NCBI GenBank assembly: GCA_948543815.1
Contig: CAOVHW010000004.1
Location: 36,681-100,680 of the forward strand
Reading direction: 5' to 3'
Origin: an uncultured Eubacteriales bacterium
GTDB lineage: Bacteria; Bacillota; Clostridia; Lachnospirales; CAMVHY01
DNA: 64,000 bases
Of the stretch, positions 46,458 to 55,341 are shown in pieces. A program made the translations under genes and the position numbers. The first letter of the stretch is position 1, and each line of letters starts with the position of its first letter. A model generated the notes under the pieces. That model was not told where the DNA came from, did no database searches, and was given only the letters and a program-made list of their open reading frames with translations.

Positions 46458-47471
46458 ATGCCAAGTAATTTAGGAATTGATTTAGGTACCGCTAATTCTT
46501 TAGTTTATATGAGTGGGAAAGGTATTATTATTGATGAACCTTCTGTCGTCGCTATGGATATTGATAAAAAAAAAGTTTTGGCTGTTGGAAATAATGCCAA
46601 AGAAATGATTGGGCGTACTCCGGGCAATGTAGTTGCCATGCGTCCACTACAATCAGGTGTTATCGCAAATTTTAAAATTACCGAAGCAATGTTAAAACAT
46701 TTTATTGGTAAAACTCGTTCAAAATTATTTAACTTCTCACGTCCAAAAGTTGTTATTTGTATCCCTTCAGGTATTACTCAAGTTGAAAAACGTGCCGTTA
46801 TCGAAGCAACTTTTAACGCTGGTGCAAAGGAAAACGGTATATTTTTAATTGAGGAACCAATGGCTGCTGCACTTGGTTGTAATCTTCAAGTTGAAGAACC
46901 AATTGGTAATATGATTGTTGATATTGGTGGCGGGACAAGTGAAATGGCGGTAATATCTTTAGGTGGAATTGTAACTAGTAATTCATTAAAAATTGCTGGC
47001 GATACTTTAAATGAATATATATTAAATTATGTCAAAAAAGAATATAATGTTTCCATAGGTAATCAAAGTGCGGAAAAAATTAAAATTGAGCTTGCAAATG
47101 TTTATGAGCCGGAAGAAAAAAAATTTATGGAAATTTGCGGGCGTGACCTTTTAAGTGGCTTCCCAAAAAAAATTTTTATAACTTCACTTGATGTATATAA
47201 TGCGATAAGGGAGCCGATTTTTGATATTATTGATGCGATTAAACTTACACTAGAAAAAACTCCACCAGAATTATCTGCCGATATAATTGAAATGGGAATT
47301 ACATTGACAGGTGGTGGTGCATTAATTGCGGGCTTAGACAAATTAATTGAGGCTGAAATTGGAATTGAAGTAAAAGTTGCCGATGAGCCACTTAAATCTG
47401 TTGTAAATGGTACAGGAATTGTATTAGAGCATATGGGACAATTTTTTAATACGCTTAAAAGTTCTTACTAG
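46458..47471 (+). CDS. mreB: rod-shape determining actin homologue MreB
   Basis: This is an actin-like ATPase that forms membrane-bound filaments and orients lateral wall synthesis. The 337-aa product has phosphate-1 G-I-D-L-G-T-A-N-S, phosphate-2 V-D-I-G-G-G-T-S, the E-E-P-M-A-A-A-L-G hinge and the C-terminal adenosine motif L-T-G-G-G-A-L-I-A-G. ATG follows ACGGAGTGG. It heads mreB-mreC-mreD-mrdA-minC, an elongasome cluster implying a rod-shaped cell. Some Bacillota carry several MreB paralogues; position beside mreCD supports mreB here. Confidence 0.96.
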   Translation: MPSNLGIDLGTANSLVYMSGKGIIIDEPSVVAMDIDKKKVLAVGNNAKEMIGRTPGNVVAMRPLQSGVIANFKITEAMLKHFIGKTRSKLFNFSRPKVVICIPSGITQVEKRAVIEATFNAGAKENGIFLIEEPMAAALGCNLQVEEPIGNMIVDIGGGTSEMAVISLGGIVTSNSLKIAGDTLNEYILNYVKKEYNVSIGNQSAEKIKIELANVYEPEEKKFMEICGRDLLSGFPKKIFITSLDVYNAIREPIFDIIDAIKLTLEKTPPELSADIIEMGITLTGGGALIAGLDKLIEAEIGIEVKVADEPLKSVVNGTGIVLEHMGQFFNTLKSSY

Positions 47472-47486
47472 GAAAGGATAAATGTC

Positions 47487-48332
47487 TTGAAATTTTTACG
47501 CCGTAATAAAAAAAGTATATTTTTAATAATTTTTGCCATGTCAATTACTTTAATTTTTACGAGTACATTTTTTAATTTAAGTTTTTTTTCAGATGCTGCT
47601 GGATTTATTGTCATACCAATTGAGAAATTTTTTTGTGTTTCATCAAATTGGTTTGGCAAAAAAATAAATTTTTTTATCGATATTTTTAATGCTGAAAATG
47701 AAAATATTGAACTAAAAAGAAAAGTTGAGTTATATGATTTAAATTCACAACGTTTTAAAATGCTAGAAAATGAAAACAAAAAATTGACGGCTTTACTTAA
47801 CATAAAAAGAAATTATGAAAATTATTCATTAACGGCTGCAAATGTTGTTGCAAAAGATAATGGTGGATGGTTCAACGTTTTTGTCATCGACAAAGGCTTA
47901 AATGACGGCCTCAAGAATAATATGGTTGTTTTATCAGTAAATGGTTTGGTTGGGAAAATTATTGAGTGCCGCAATAATTTCTCTAAAGTTTCCTCTATTA
48001 TCGATCCCAAAAGTTCGATAAGCATAAAAAATTTTCGTACTGGTGATTTGGGATTCGTTAAGGGCGATTTGAAATTGAAATATGATGGACTTTGTAGCGT
48101 TGAATTTTTGGATAGCAATGCCGAAATAATCGAAGGCGATGAAATTGTTACTTCACATTTAAGTGAAATTTTTCCGCCAGGACTTTTGCTTGGTTATGTA
48201 AAAAAAATTGATGATAGCGCGGATGAAAAGTCAATAATTCTTGAACCAGTTGCCGATTTAAAACATTTGGATTATGTTCTTGTTATTATTCGTGAGTTGC
48301 AAGAGTCAGAAGATTTTTTCATGGAGGAATAA
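47487..48332 (+). CDS. mreC: rod-shape determining protein MreC
   Basis: This is an elongasome scaffold that activates PBP2. The 281-aa product has one N-terminal membrane segment (about 9-30), a coiled coil (about 65-110; N-E-N-I-E-L-K-R-K then L-E-N-E-N-K-K-L) and the extracytoplasmic beta domain (D-K-G-L-N-D-G-L, then S-I-I-D-P-K-S-S-I-S). The start is TTG at 47487 with AGGAAAGGAT in front, 15 nt after mreB. The stop directly abuts mreD. Confidence 0.95.
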   Translation: MKFLRRNKKSIFLIIFAMSITLIFTSTFFNLSFFSDAAGFIVIPIEKFFCVSSNWFGKKINFFIDIFNAENENIELKRKVELYDLNSQRFKMLENENKKLTALLNIKRNYENYSLTAANVVAKDNGGWFNVFVIDKGLNDGLKNNMVVLSVNGLVGKIIECRNNFSKVSSIIDPKSSISIKNFRTGDLGFVKGDLKLKYDGLCSVEFLDSNAEIIEGDEIVTSHLSEIFPPGLLLGYVKKIDDSADEKSIILEPVADLKHLDYVLVIIRELQESEDFFMEE

Positions 48333-48842
48333 ATGCTGCGGGTTTTGATTAATATTTTTTTGCTGCTGTTTGGATTTATTATTAATTCAAGTTTATTTGA
48401 ATGTATAAAATTGCAGGGCGTCAAGCCTGACTTATTTATCATTTTTATTGTATCGATTTCAGTTTTACGTAGCGATGTTGAAGGTGCGATATTTGGATTT
48501 TTTGCCGGATTTATGTGTGATATTTTTTTTGGGCGAACGCTAGGATTTTTCGCACTTATTTATATGTTTATTGGATATCTTTCTACGCGACCGTTTAAAT
48601 ATTTTTATCGTGAAAATTATTTGATACCGATGTTATTATGTTTTTTTGCGACAATTTTTTTTGAAATAGTTACATTTGCATTATCATTTTCAATGATGGA
48701 AAATTTTTTTTATGCTATCAATAAAATTATTTTGCCAAAAGCAATTTACAATACAATTTTAATTTTGGGCATATATCCGCTAATTTATTTGCTTAACAAA
48801 AAACTTGAACAACGAGAAATTAGAAACTGTAATTTTTTTTAA
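48333..48842 (+). CDS. mreD: rod-shape determining protein MreD
   Basis: This is an integral membrane partner of MreC. The 169-aa protein has five to six membrane segments. It shows the family pattern K-P-D-L near residue 31, where the first loop begins, and the G-F-F-A-G-F-M-C-D-I-F-F-G block. ATG directly follows the mreC stop, with ATGGAGGA as ribosome site inside mreC. Gene order supports the call. Confidence 0.93.
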   Translation: MLRVLINIFLLLFGFIINSSLFECIKLQGVKPDLFIIFIVSISVLRSDVEGAIFGFFAGFMCDIFFGRTLGFFALIYMFIGYLSTRPFKYFYRENYLIPMLLCFFATIFFEIVTFALSFSMMENFFYAINKIILPKAIYNTILILGIYPLIYLLNKKLEQREIRNCNFF

Positions 48843-48857
48843 CTGAGGCGTTCATTT

Positions 48858-51308
48858 ATGAATAATTTTTGGTATAACATGAAAAAAAAGTTTGACGACA
48901 GACTTTTTGTTTTATCGTTTACTATTTGCGTAATTTTTGGTTTATTAGTTACGCGACTTTTTTTCATGCAAGTTATAAATGGTGAAAAATATCTGGAAAA
49001 TTTGAGTTTAAATATCGTCAAAAAAATAAATATTGTAGCGCCGCGCGGAAATATTTATGACCGATTCGGCCGTATTATTGCCCAAAATAAATCTGTTTAT
49101 AATATAAAAATTGATCCGAGCATTCATATTGATAATTTAAATGAAAGTCTATATAACTTGATAAAATTGCTTGAAAAAAATGCTGAAGATTATCTCGATG
49201 ATTTGCCTATCACAAAATTTGAGCCTTTTGAATTTAATTTTTCAAGTAATAGTGAAAAAGAACGTTGGCAAAAAGATATGAATTTAAATAAAAATTTTGA
49301 TGCTGCTCAAACGATTGAATATCTGCGCGAATTTTTTGGTATTCCGGAAAATTTGAGCGATATCGAAGCCAGAAAAATTATTTCATTGCGGGCAAAACTT
49401 TATAAACAGCGCTATCGTCAATATAATCCATTGACTTTGGCGACAAATGTTTCTGACAAAACAATTGTTGCTATCGAAGAAGAAAGTAATAAATATCCGA
49501 CAATTTATATTGAAGGTGAGCCAACTCGTGATTACGTAAATAGTGAATGCTTTTCAAATTTGTTGGGCTATGTCGGAAATATTACAGATACCGAGCTTTT
49601 GGAAAATGAAAATTATAATGCTTCGGATGTTATCGGTAAGTCTGGGCTCGAAAAATCTTTTGAAAAAAATTTACGTGGTATCGACGGTGAGTTGTTGGTA
49701 CAAGTAAATAATATGGGAAAACGTGTCGGAACTGTTAGTAAAAAAGTGGCTAAGTCCGGCAATAATTTGTTTTTAACTATCGATGCAGATTTACAAAAAA
49801 AAATTTATGATATAATCGAAAAAAATCTTATGAAAGTTATTTTGGCAAAGCTAAATAAAGTTGGTTTGCATAATTTGCTTGCTACAATTTTTGACGCAAA
49901 TATTTTGTCGATACAAAAAATATTTGAGGCTGATGAAAATTCTTATTCGTATGTTCTGAAATCTTTTGCTTTGCAAAATAATCCTGACTTAAATTATGAA
50001 ACTGATACGACAACTATCCGCCAAATTATTGCGAATGGCGTGAAAAATAAAAATATATCGCCAAAAACAATTTTGTTAGCTATGCACGAACAAAAAATTA
50101 TTTCCGGCGATGATAATTATTTTAAAAATTCTTCTGCTTCACAAATTTTTTATGATAAAATTGATAGTGGCGAAATTTCGCCAAAAATGTTTAATTTCGA
50201 TCCATGTACTGGTTCGGCAGTCGTTTTAGATGCCGATAATGGAGAAGTTTTGGCGGCCGTTAGCTATCCTTCGTACGATAATAATAAATTGTCAAATGTT
50301 TTTTCAAATGATTATTATTGTCAAATTTTATCCGCTAAAAATACGCCAATGGTTAATCGACCGTTTATGGAACCACGTGCGCCTGGTTCAACTTTTAAAA
50401 TGATAACAGCAATTACTGGACTCGAAAAAGGTGTGATTACTCCAACGTCAAAAATTTTTGATGAATCTGTTTTTAAAAAAGCTGGGCGTCCGTACGGAAA
50501 ATGTTGGGCATCACATTCTCATGGTGCATTAGATGTTTCAAGTGCTCTTGAAGTTTCGTGCAACTATTTCTTTTTTGAAACAGCTTATCGTTTGGGTAAT
50601 AGCAAATCCAAAAATTTGCTCAATGGTATACATGATTTGAATTTTTATATGCGTGAGTTTGGTTTGGATAACCGATGTGGTGTGGAAATAGGTGAGCTTT
50701 ATGATTTTTCAGGCGATGATGTTTCAAATATTTCGTCACCGGAATATAAAATGAAAAATGGGCAAACTTCAAAATGGTATGATGGCGACACAATTCGTAC
50801 TGCAATTGGCCAGTCAAAAAATAATTATACTGCTGCTAACATGGCAAAATATATAAATATTTTAGCAAGCGGCGGTAAAAGATATAAATTGCATCTCGAA
50901 AAAGAAATACGCGATAATAATTTTAATTGTGTCGAAAAAATTTTACCAACTCTCGAAAAAACATTGGAACTTAAGTCAGAAAATCTTGATGCTATATATA
51001 AAGGAATGTTAGCTGTAACTGAAGGAAATCGTGGGACTGGACGAGCTGCTTTTTCAAAATTTCCAATAAGAGTCGCCGGAAAAACTGGTACCGCTCAAGA
51101 AAATAATAATCGTCCAGATCATTCATCTTTTGGTGGCTTTGCACCGTTTGAAAATCCGAGAATTGCAGTTTATGTTTTGATACCTTTTGGCGATACAAAA
51201 TTAACAATAGCGCCAGCATCACAAATTGCGCGTGAAATTATTAATGAATATTTTAAGTTGGATTTTGTATCTGACGAAAAATTGGCGGTAAATTCTTTTA
51301 CTAAGTAA
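48858..51308 (+). CDS. mrdA: penicillin-binding protein 2 (elongation transpeptidase)
   Basis: This is a class B PBP that cross-links peptidoglycan during elongation. It has a membrane anchor at about 17-38, and the dimerisation domain begins with A-P-R-G-N-I-Y-D-R. The catalytic motifs are S-T-F-K (SxxK) at about 510, S-C-N at about 565 and K-T-G-T-A-Q at about 740. The 816-aa chain is long for the family because of an insertion of about 140 aa between the two domains, a feature of Clostridia and Negativicutes homologues. ATG follows TGAGGCG. It sits between mreD and minC, as in those groups. Confidence 0.95.
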   Translation: MNNFWYNMKKKFDDRLFVLSFTICVIFGLLVTRLFFMQVINGEKYLENLSLNIVKKINIVAPRGNIYDRFGRIIAQNKSVYNIKIDPSIHIDNLNESLYNLIKLLEKNAEDYLDDLPITKFEPFEFNFSSNSEKERWQKDMNLNKNFDAAQTIEYLREFFGIPENLSDIEARKIISLRAKLYKQRYRQYNPLTLATNVSDKTIVAIEEESNKYPTIYIEGEPTRDYVNSECFSNLLGYVGNITDTELLENENYNASDVIGKSGLEKSFEKNLRGIDGELLVQVNNMGKRVGTVSKKVAKSGNNLFLTIDADLQKKIYDIIEKNLMKVILAKLNKVGLHNLLATIFDANILSIQKIFEADENSYSYVLKSFALQNNPDLNYETDTTTIRQIIANGVKNKNISPKTILLAMHEQKIISGDDNYFKNSSASQIFYDKIDSGEISPKMFNFDPCTGSAVVLDADNGEVLAAVSYPSYDNNKLSNVFSNDYYCQILSAKNTPMVNRPFMEPRAPGSTFKMITAITGLEKGVITPTSKIFDESVFKKAGRPYGKCWASHSHGALDVSSALEVSCNYFFFETAYRLGNSKSKNLLNGIHDLNFYMREFGLDNRCGVEIGELYDFSGDDVSNISSPEYKMKNGQTSKWYDGDTIRTAIGQSKNNYTAANMAKYINILASGGKRYKLHLEKEIRDNNFNCVEKILPTLEKTLELKSENLDAIYKGMLAVTEGNRGTGRAAFSKFPIRVAGKTGTAQENNNRPDHSSFGGFAPFENPRIAVYVLIPFGDTKLTIAPASQIAREIINEYFKLDFVSDEKLAVNSFTK

Positions 51309-51324
51309 GTGGAGGGAATTTCAA

Positions 51325-51948
51325 ATGAATAACATAATTTTTAAAGGCTATAAAGATCGATTAACAGTTTGGTTTGATAACGAACAAAATTTTGAGCAGG
51401 TAAAAAATGATTTCTCATCTAAACTCAAAATTTCTCAAAAATTTTTTGAAGGCGCTAAAAAAACTTCAATAGAATTTAAAGGGCGCCCATTGACTGATAA
51501 TCAAAAATTTGATTTGCTAAATATATTTTCAAGCGAAACGGGAATAGATATATCGTTGGTAAATGATGCGACGCAAGAAAAAAAATCAAAACAAGAAAAA
51601 AAATCAAAACAAGAAAAAAAATCAGATATGGAAAGTATTTTTCAAAAAAATTCTTTGCGTAGTGGACAATTTATTCACTATAAAGGTAATGTAATTCTTA
51701 TTGGCGACGTAAATCCGGGCGCCGAAATTATTGCCGGCGGAAATATCATCGTTATGGGAACAATAAAAGGATTGGTTCATGCAGGATGCTATGGCGATAA
51801 AAATTGTATTATTGCAGCGCTTGGAATGCTTCCAGTTCAATTGCGTATCGCAAATATTATTACATGTATGCCTGACAATGAAATCATAAATAAACCATCG
51901 CATGCTTATATAAAAGACGAAAAACTTTATATTTCACCATTGCAGTAG
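51325..51948 (+). CDS. minC: septum site-determining protein MinC
   Basis: This is an FtsZ-assembly inhibitor that keeps division at mid-cell. The 207-aa product has a short N-terminal domain (1-80), a lysine/glutamine linker built of three 18-bp repeats (51574-51625), and a complete C-terminal beta-helix (V-I-L-I-G-D-V-N-P-G-A-E, then A-G-G-N-I-I-V-M-G-T) that normally binds MinD. ATG follows GGAGGG. Its partner minD, usually next, is absent from the window: yqeG and glnS follow instead. minD may lie elsewhere. Confidence 0.94.
   Translation: MNNIIFKGYKDRLTVWFDNEQNFEQVKNDFSSKLKISQKFFEGAKKTSIEFKGRPLTDNQKFDLLNIFSSETGIDISLVNDATQEKKSKQEKKSKQEKKSDMESIFQKNSLRSGQFIHYKGNVILIGDVNPGAEIIAGGNIIVMGTIKGLVHAGCYGDKNCIIAALGMLPVQLRIANIITCMPDNEIINKPSHAYIKDEKLYISPLQ
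51574..51625 (+). repeat. 18-bp tandem repeat in the MinC linker
   Basis: Nearly three copies of an 18-bp unit encode Q-E-K-K-S-K, Q-E-K-K-S-K, Q-E-K-K-S-D between the two MinC domains. A hydrophilic spacer whose copy number could vary. Confidence 0.85.
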
Positions 51949-51963
51949 AAAAGGAAAATAAAA

Positions 51964-52455
51964 ATGGCAAATAAATTTTTTTATCCAGATGATTATGTCG
52001 ATTCAATTTTGAATATAAATTATGAACGATTATATGAGTTGGGAATTCGTGGGCTTATTTTCGATATTGACAACACAATTGTTCCGTATAATACTTTTGA
52101 AATTCCTGATTCAATTTTGAATTTGTTTGAAAATTTAATTGCAAAAAAATTTGTGATTTGTTTCCTTTCCAATAATAAAAAAAAACGTGTTATGCATTTT
52201 TGTCAACTATTTAATATTCACGGTTTTCATACTGCGCTTAAGCCGACACCGTTTGGATTTTTTAAAGCGGTAAAATATTTAAATTTGCCAAAGAGTGAAT
52301 TGGCAATAATTGGTGATCAAATTTTTACAGATGTAATTTGTGGACGCTTGCAAAATATTTATACGGTGCTTGTTGACCCAATTGTTGAACGGACCGATTT
52401 TATTAATAAATTTAAACGTAATCTTGAGCGTATAATTTTAAGTAAAAAAAAGTGA
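51964..52455 (+). CDS. YqeG-family HAD phosphatase
   Basis: This is a HAD-superfamily IIIA phosphatase of 163 aa. The nucleophile motif is F-D-I-D-N-T, the S/T motif is F-L-S-N-N, and the acidic motif is I-G-D-Q-I-F-T-D-V. YqeG homologues are widespread in Bacillota; relatives act on phosphatidylglycerol phosphate, but the role here is not certain. ATG follows AAAGGA, 15 nt after minC, and glnS begins 12 nt later. Confidence 0.9.
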   Translation: MANKFFYPDDYVDSILNINYERLYELGIRGLIFDIDNTIVPYNTFEIPDSILNLFENLIAKKFVICFLSNNKKKRVMHFCQLFNIHGFHTALKPTPFGFFKAVKYLNLPKSELAIIGDQIFTDVICGRLQNIYTVLVDPIVERTDFINKFKRNLERIILSKKK

Positions 52456-52467
52456 GGAGATTTTACT

Positions 52468-54102
52468 TTGGCAGAAAATAATTTGAGTGCGACCGGAAAT
52501 TTTATTCACAATTATATTAATAAAGATTTGGAGGGCATCCTCAATAAAATACATACGCGTTTCCCGCCCGAACCAAATGGTTATTTGCATATTGGTCATG
52601 CTAAAAGTATTTGCTTAAATTTTGGATTGGCAGATTTGTACGGTGGAGTTTGTAATCTTCGCTTTGATGACACAAATCCTGCAAAAGAAGATAATGAATA
52701 TGTTCAGTCAATTATTGAAGATATAAAATGGCTGGGATTTGATTGGCAGAACCGTTTGTTTTTTGCGTCAGATTATTTTGATATTTTTTACGATTGTGCG
52801 ATAAAATTAATAAAAAAAGGTAAAGCTTATGTTTGTGAATTAACGGCTGATGAAATTAAAGAATATCGTGGAACTTTGAATCAGCCCGGAAAAGATAGTC
52901 CATATCGTGAACGTTCAATTGAAGAAAATTTAGATTTATTTGAGCGAATGAAAAACGGTGAATTTCCTGATGGAAGCAAAACTTTACGTGCAAAAATTGA
53001 TATGGCTTCGTCAAATATAAATATGCGTGACCCCGTGATTTATCGCATCGCGCGTATTTATCATCACAATACGAAAAATAAATGGTGTATATATCCGATG
53101 TATGACTTTGCGCATCCACTTGAAGATGCTATCGAAAAAATTACGCATTCAATTTGTACGATGGAGTTCGAAGACCATCGGCCACTTTATGATTGGTTTA
53201 TAAATGAGTGTGAGTTTGAGTCAAAGCCACGTCAAATTGAATTTGCAAAGCTACAACTTTCTCGTACAATTATGGGTAAAAGATATATGAAAGAATTGGT
53301 TGAAAGTGGAGAAGTTGATGGTTGGGATGATCCACGCCTTGCAACTATTTCTGGAATTCGTCGGCGTGGCTATACGCCACAGGCAATTAAAAATTTTTGT
53401 GAAAAAATTGGTGTGTCAAAAGCTAACAGCATTGTTGATATAAATTTGTTAGAACATTGTGTGCGCGATGATTTGAAATTAAAATCGAAAGTTGTTATGG
53501 CAGTATTAAATCCACTCAAAGTTGTTATTAAAAATTATCCGGAAGATAAAATTGAAAAATTAACGCTTGAAAATAATCCGGAAGTCGTAGAGATGGGCGA
53601 ACATCAAGTTACATTTTCACGTGAAATATTTATTGAGCGTGATGATTTTATGGAGAATGCGCCAAAAAAATTTCATCGTTTAACAATGGGACAGGAAGTT
53701 CGTTTGAAAGGTGCGTATTTTATAAAATGTGAGGAAGTTATAAAAGATGAAGATGGGAATATAATTGAACTGCATTGCACATATGATCCACAAACTAAAA
53801 GCGGTAGCGGTTTTAATCAACGAAAAGTTAAGGGAACAATTCATTGGGTATCGGCAAAAGATTTTGTTAATGCTAGTATCAGAATTTATGATTATTTGCT
53901 TTTAGAAGATGGTGAAAAAAATCCTAATACGCTTAAAGTAATTGATAATTGTAAAATTGAGTCGTCAATTCAAAATGCACAACTTGGTGAAAAATTTCAA
54001 TTTATGCGTAATGGATATTTTACTTTAGATTCAAAATATACGAGTGAAAATAATTTAGTTTTTAATAAAATTGTTGGGCTTAAAAGTTCTTATTCCAAAT
54101 AA
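52468..54102 (+). CDS. glnS: glutaminyl-tRNA synthetase
   Basis: This class Ib synthetase charges tRNA-Gln directly. The HIGH motif is [10 protein letters not shown] near residue 45. G-W-D-D-P-R and G-L-R-R-R-G-Y-type (here G-I-R-R-R-G-Y) blocks and the anticodon-binding beta-barrels complete a 544-aa protein of normal size. The second signature, usually M-S-K-R, reads M-G-K-R. The start is TTG at 52468 after GAGGAGA. GlnRS is patchy in Bacillota, where many use GatCAB; the presence of gatCAB cannot be judged here. Confidence 0.94.
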   Translation: MAENNLSATGNFIHNYINKDLEGILNKIHTRFPPEPNGYLHIGHAKSICLNFGLADLYGGVCNLRFDDTNPAKEDNEYVQSIIEDIKWLGFDWQNRLFFASDYFDIFYDCAIKLIKKGKAYVCELTADEIKEYRGTLNQPGKDSPYRERSIEENLDLFERMKNGEFPDGSKTLRAKIDMASSNINMRDPVIYRIARIYHHNTKNKWCIYPMYDFAHPLEDAIEKITHSICTMEFEDHRPLYDWFINECEFESKPRQIEFAKLQLSRTIMGKRYMKELVESGEVDGWDDPRLATISGIRRRGYTPQAIKNFCEKIGVSKANSIVDINLLEHCVRDDLKLKSKVVMAVLNPLKVVIKNYPEDKIEKLTLENNPEVVEMGEHQVTFSREIFIERDDFMENAPKKFHRLTMGQEVRLKGAYFIKCEEVIKDEDGNIIELHCTYDPQTKSGSGFNQRKVKGTIHWVSAKDFVNASIRIYDYLLLEDGEKNPNTLKVIDNCKIESSIQNAQLGEKFQFMRNGYFTLDSKYTSENNLVFNKIVGLKSSYSK

Positions 54103-54107
54103 AAAAC

Positions 54108-54134
54108 AAAAATCCGCATAAGCGGATTTTTTTT
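54108..54134. terminator. bidirectional terminator glnS / phosphatase
   Basis: Stem AATCCGC/GCGGATT with A and T flanks (54108-54117 with 54122-54131) between convergent genes; nearly the same core as the leuS terminator. Confidence 0.9.
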
Positions 54135-54147
54135 ATTATATTTTTGT

Positions 54148-55278
54148 TTATTTTTCTTGTTGTTCTTTTTTTGATTCTTGTTCATTTTTATTTTTAAAAG
54201 AAAAAATACTTTGCTTTTTAGTTTTTGTTTTGCTAATTAGTTTCATGGGAATTTTTTTATCAATTTGTTCATTAATTTGAAAAGCTAAAGCGAGTGCTTG
54301 ATTTATTGGCATTATTTTTTCTGATAATACTTTTATGTTTTTCAAATAAAATTCTTTTGAAGTTTTATCAAGATTACTTTCATTAAGTTTTTGAGTTAAT
54401 ATTTCAGGTATTCTTATTTGGAATATGTTTTTATATATTAAAATAATCTTTTCTTCTAAAGAATAATTTGGATTTTCTTTCATAAAATTTGTAAGATTTT
54501 GTATATCTAATGATATAAAATGGAAAATAGTAGATAATCTATTCGAAGAATTATTTATGCTATCAAAAATATTTTGTATTTCATTGTTTAATTCTTCATT
54601 TGACATAATGTTTTTTGTTTTCTTTTTAAGATCATTTATCATTTCATTCGGTAAAATTGTTTTGCAATTTTCATTATTTAATAATTCATTTAATTGATTA
54701 AGTAATTTAGGATCTGTTTCTAATTTAGGATCTGTTTCTAATTTAGGATCTGTTTCTAATTTAGGATCTGCTTCTAATTTAGGATCTGCTTCTAATTTAG
54801 AATCTATTTCTGGTTGAAAATCTGGATCTAATAATGGTGGATTTGTTTTTGGAGCTTGTATAGGTTTAAAATTGTTTTCTGTGAAAATATTTAACATTCT
54901 TTTTTTCGACTGAAACCTTTTTTTATCACCTTTTTTATTTTTTATTAAACCTTTAGAGGCATTAACACCTAATTTGAGTTCATCTTGATTAATTTTGTCA
55001 GGGAATATTTCACCCTTATTATTTCTTTCAACAGAATATGTTTGTTGATATCGATTACCTTGTTGATCGAGATAATCATTAAATATAAGTGAAGAATTTT
55101 TCTTATAACCTACACTTCTTGATACATCTTCATAAGCAATATTAGATGTTTCTAATACATTAGTATTTGAGGTGTGTCCAATATATTGTGTAGTTTTAAG
55201 TTCTTCATTTTTATCTTCAGGATTCATTCGGTTACCATAAATCCACCCTAAACCCTTAGCTCCGTAAGTATCTATCAT
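54148..55278 (-). CDS. C-terminal part of a PPP-type phosphatase, separated by an in-frame TGA
   Basis: Read from ATG 55278 this would be a 376-aa protein, but that ATG has no ribosome site. The frame is open upstream to the TGA at 55342-55344 that ends the phosphatase gene, and both lie in the same frame. The first part (L-F-S-I-Y-D, G-W-I-Y-G, then Y-I-G-H-T at residues 32-36) supplies the last metal-ligand motif of PPP phosphatases. Next comes a linker, six 18-bp repeats, and a helical region to a Lys/Gln/Glu-rich end. I infer one gene of about 786 codons interrupted by TGA. This part is made only by readthrough or not at all, unless cryptically initiated. Confidence 0.65.
   Translation of the reverse strand: MIDTYGAKGLGWIYGNRMNPEDKNEELKTTQYIGHTSNTNVLETSNIAYEDVSRSVGYKKNSSLIFNDYLDQQGNRYQQTYSVERNNKGEIFPDKINQDELKLGVNASKGLIKNKKGDKKRFQSKKRMLNIFTENNFKPIQAPKTNPPLLDPDFQPEIDSKLEADPKLEADPKLETDPKLETDPKLETDPKLLNQLNELLNNENCKTILPNEMINDLKKKTKNIMSNEELNNEIQNIFDSINNSSNRLSTIFHFISLDIQNLTNFMKENPNYSLEEKIILIYKNIFQIRIPEILTQKLNESNLDKTSKEFYLKNIKVLSEKIMPINQALALAFQINEQIDKKIPMKLISKTKTKKQSIFSFKNKNEQESKKEQQEK
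54704..54811 (-). repeat. six 18-bp tandem repeats in the phosphatase tail
   Basis: Six copies of an 18-bp unit encode a K-L-E-[TA]-D-P hexapeptide repeat. The three at 54704-54757 are identical in sequence, the next two differ at one base, and the last is more diverged, so the array has probably changed length recently. Confidence 0.9.
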
Positions 55279-55341
55279 ATCGTTTTCATTTGGTTGAATT
55301 TTGTTGGGGTCATATATGCTAAAAAGGCCGTAAGATGCATT

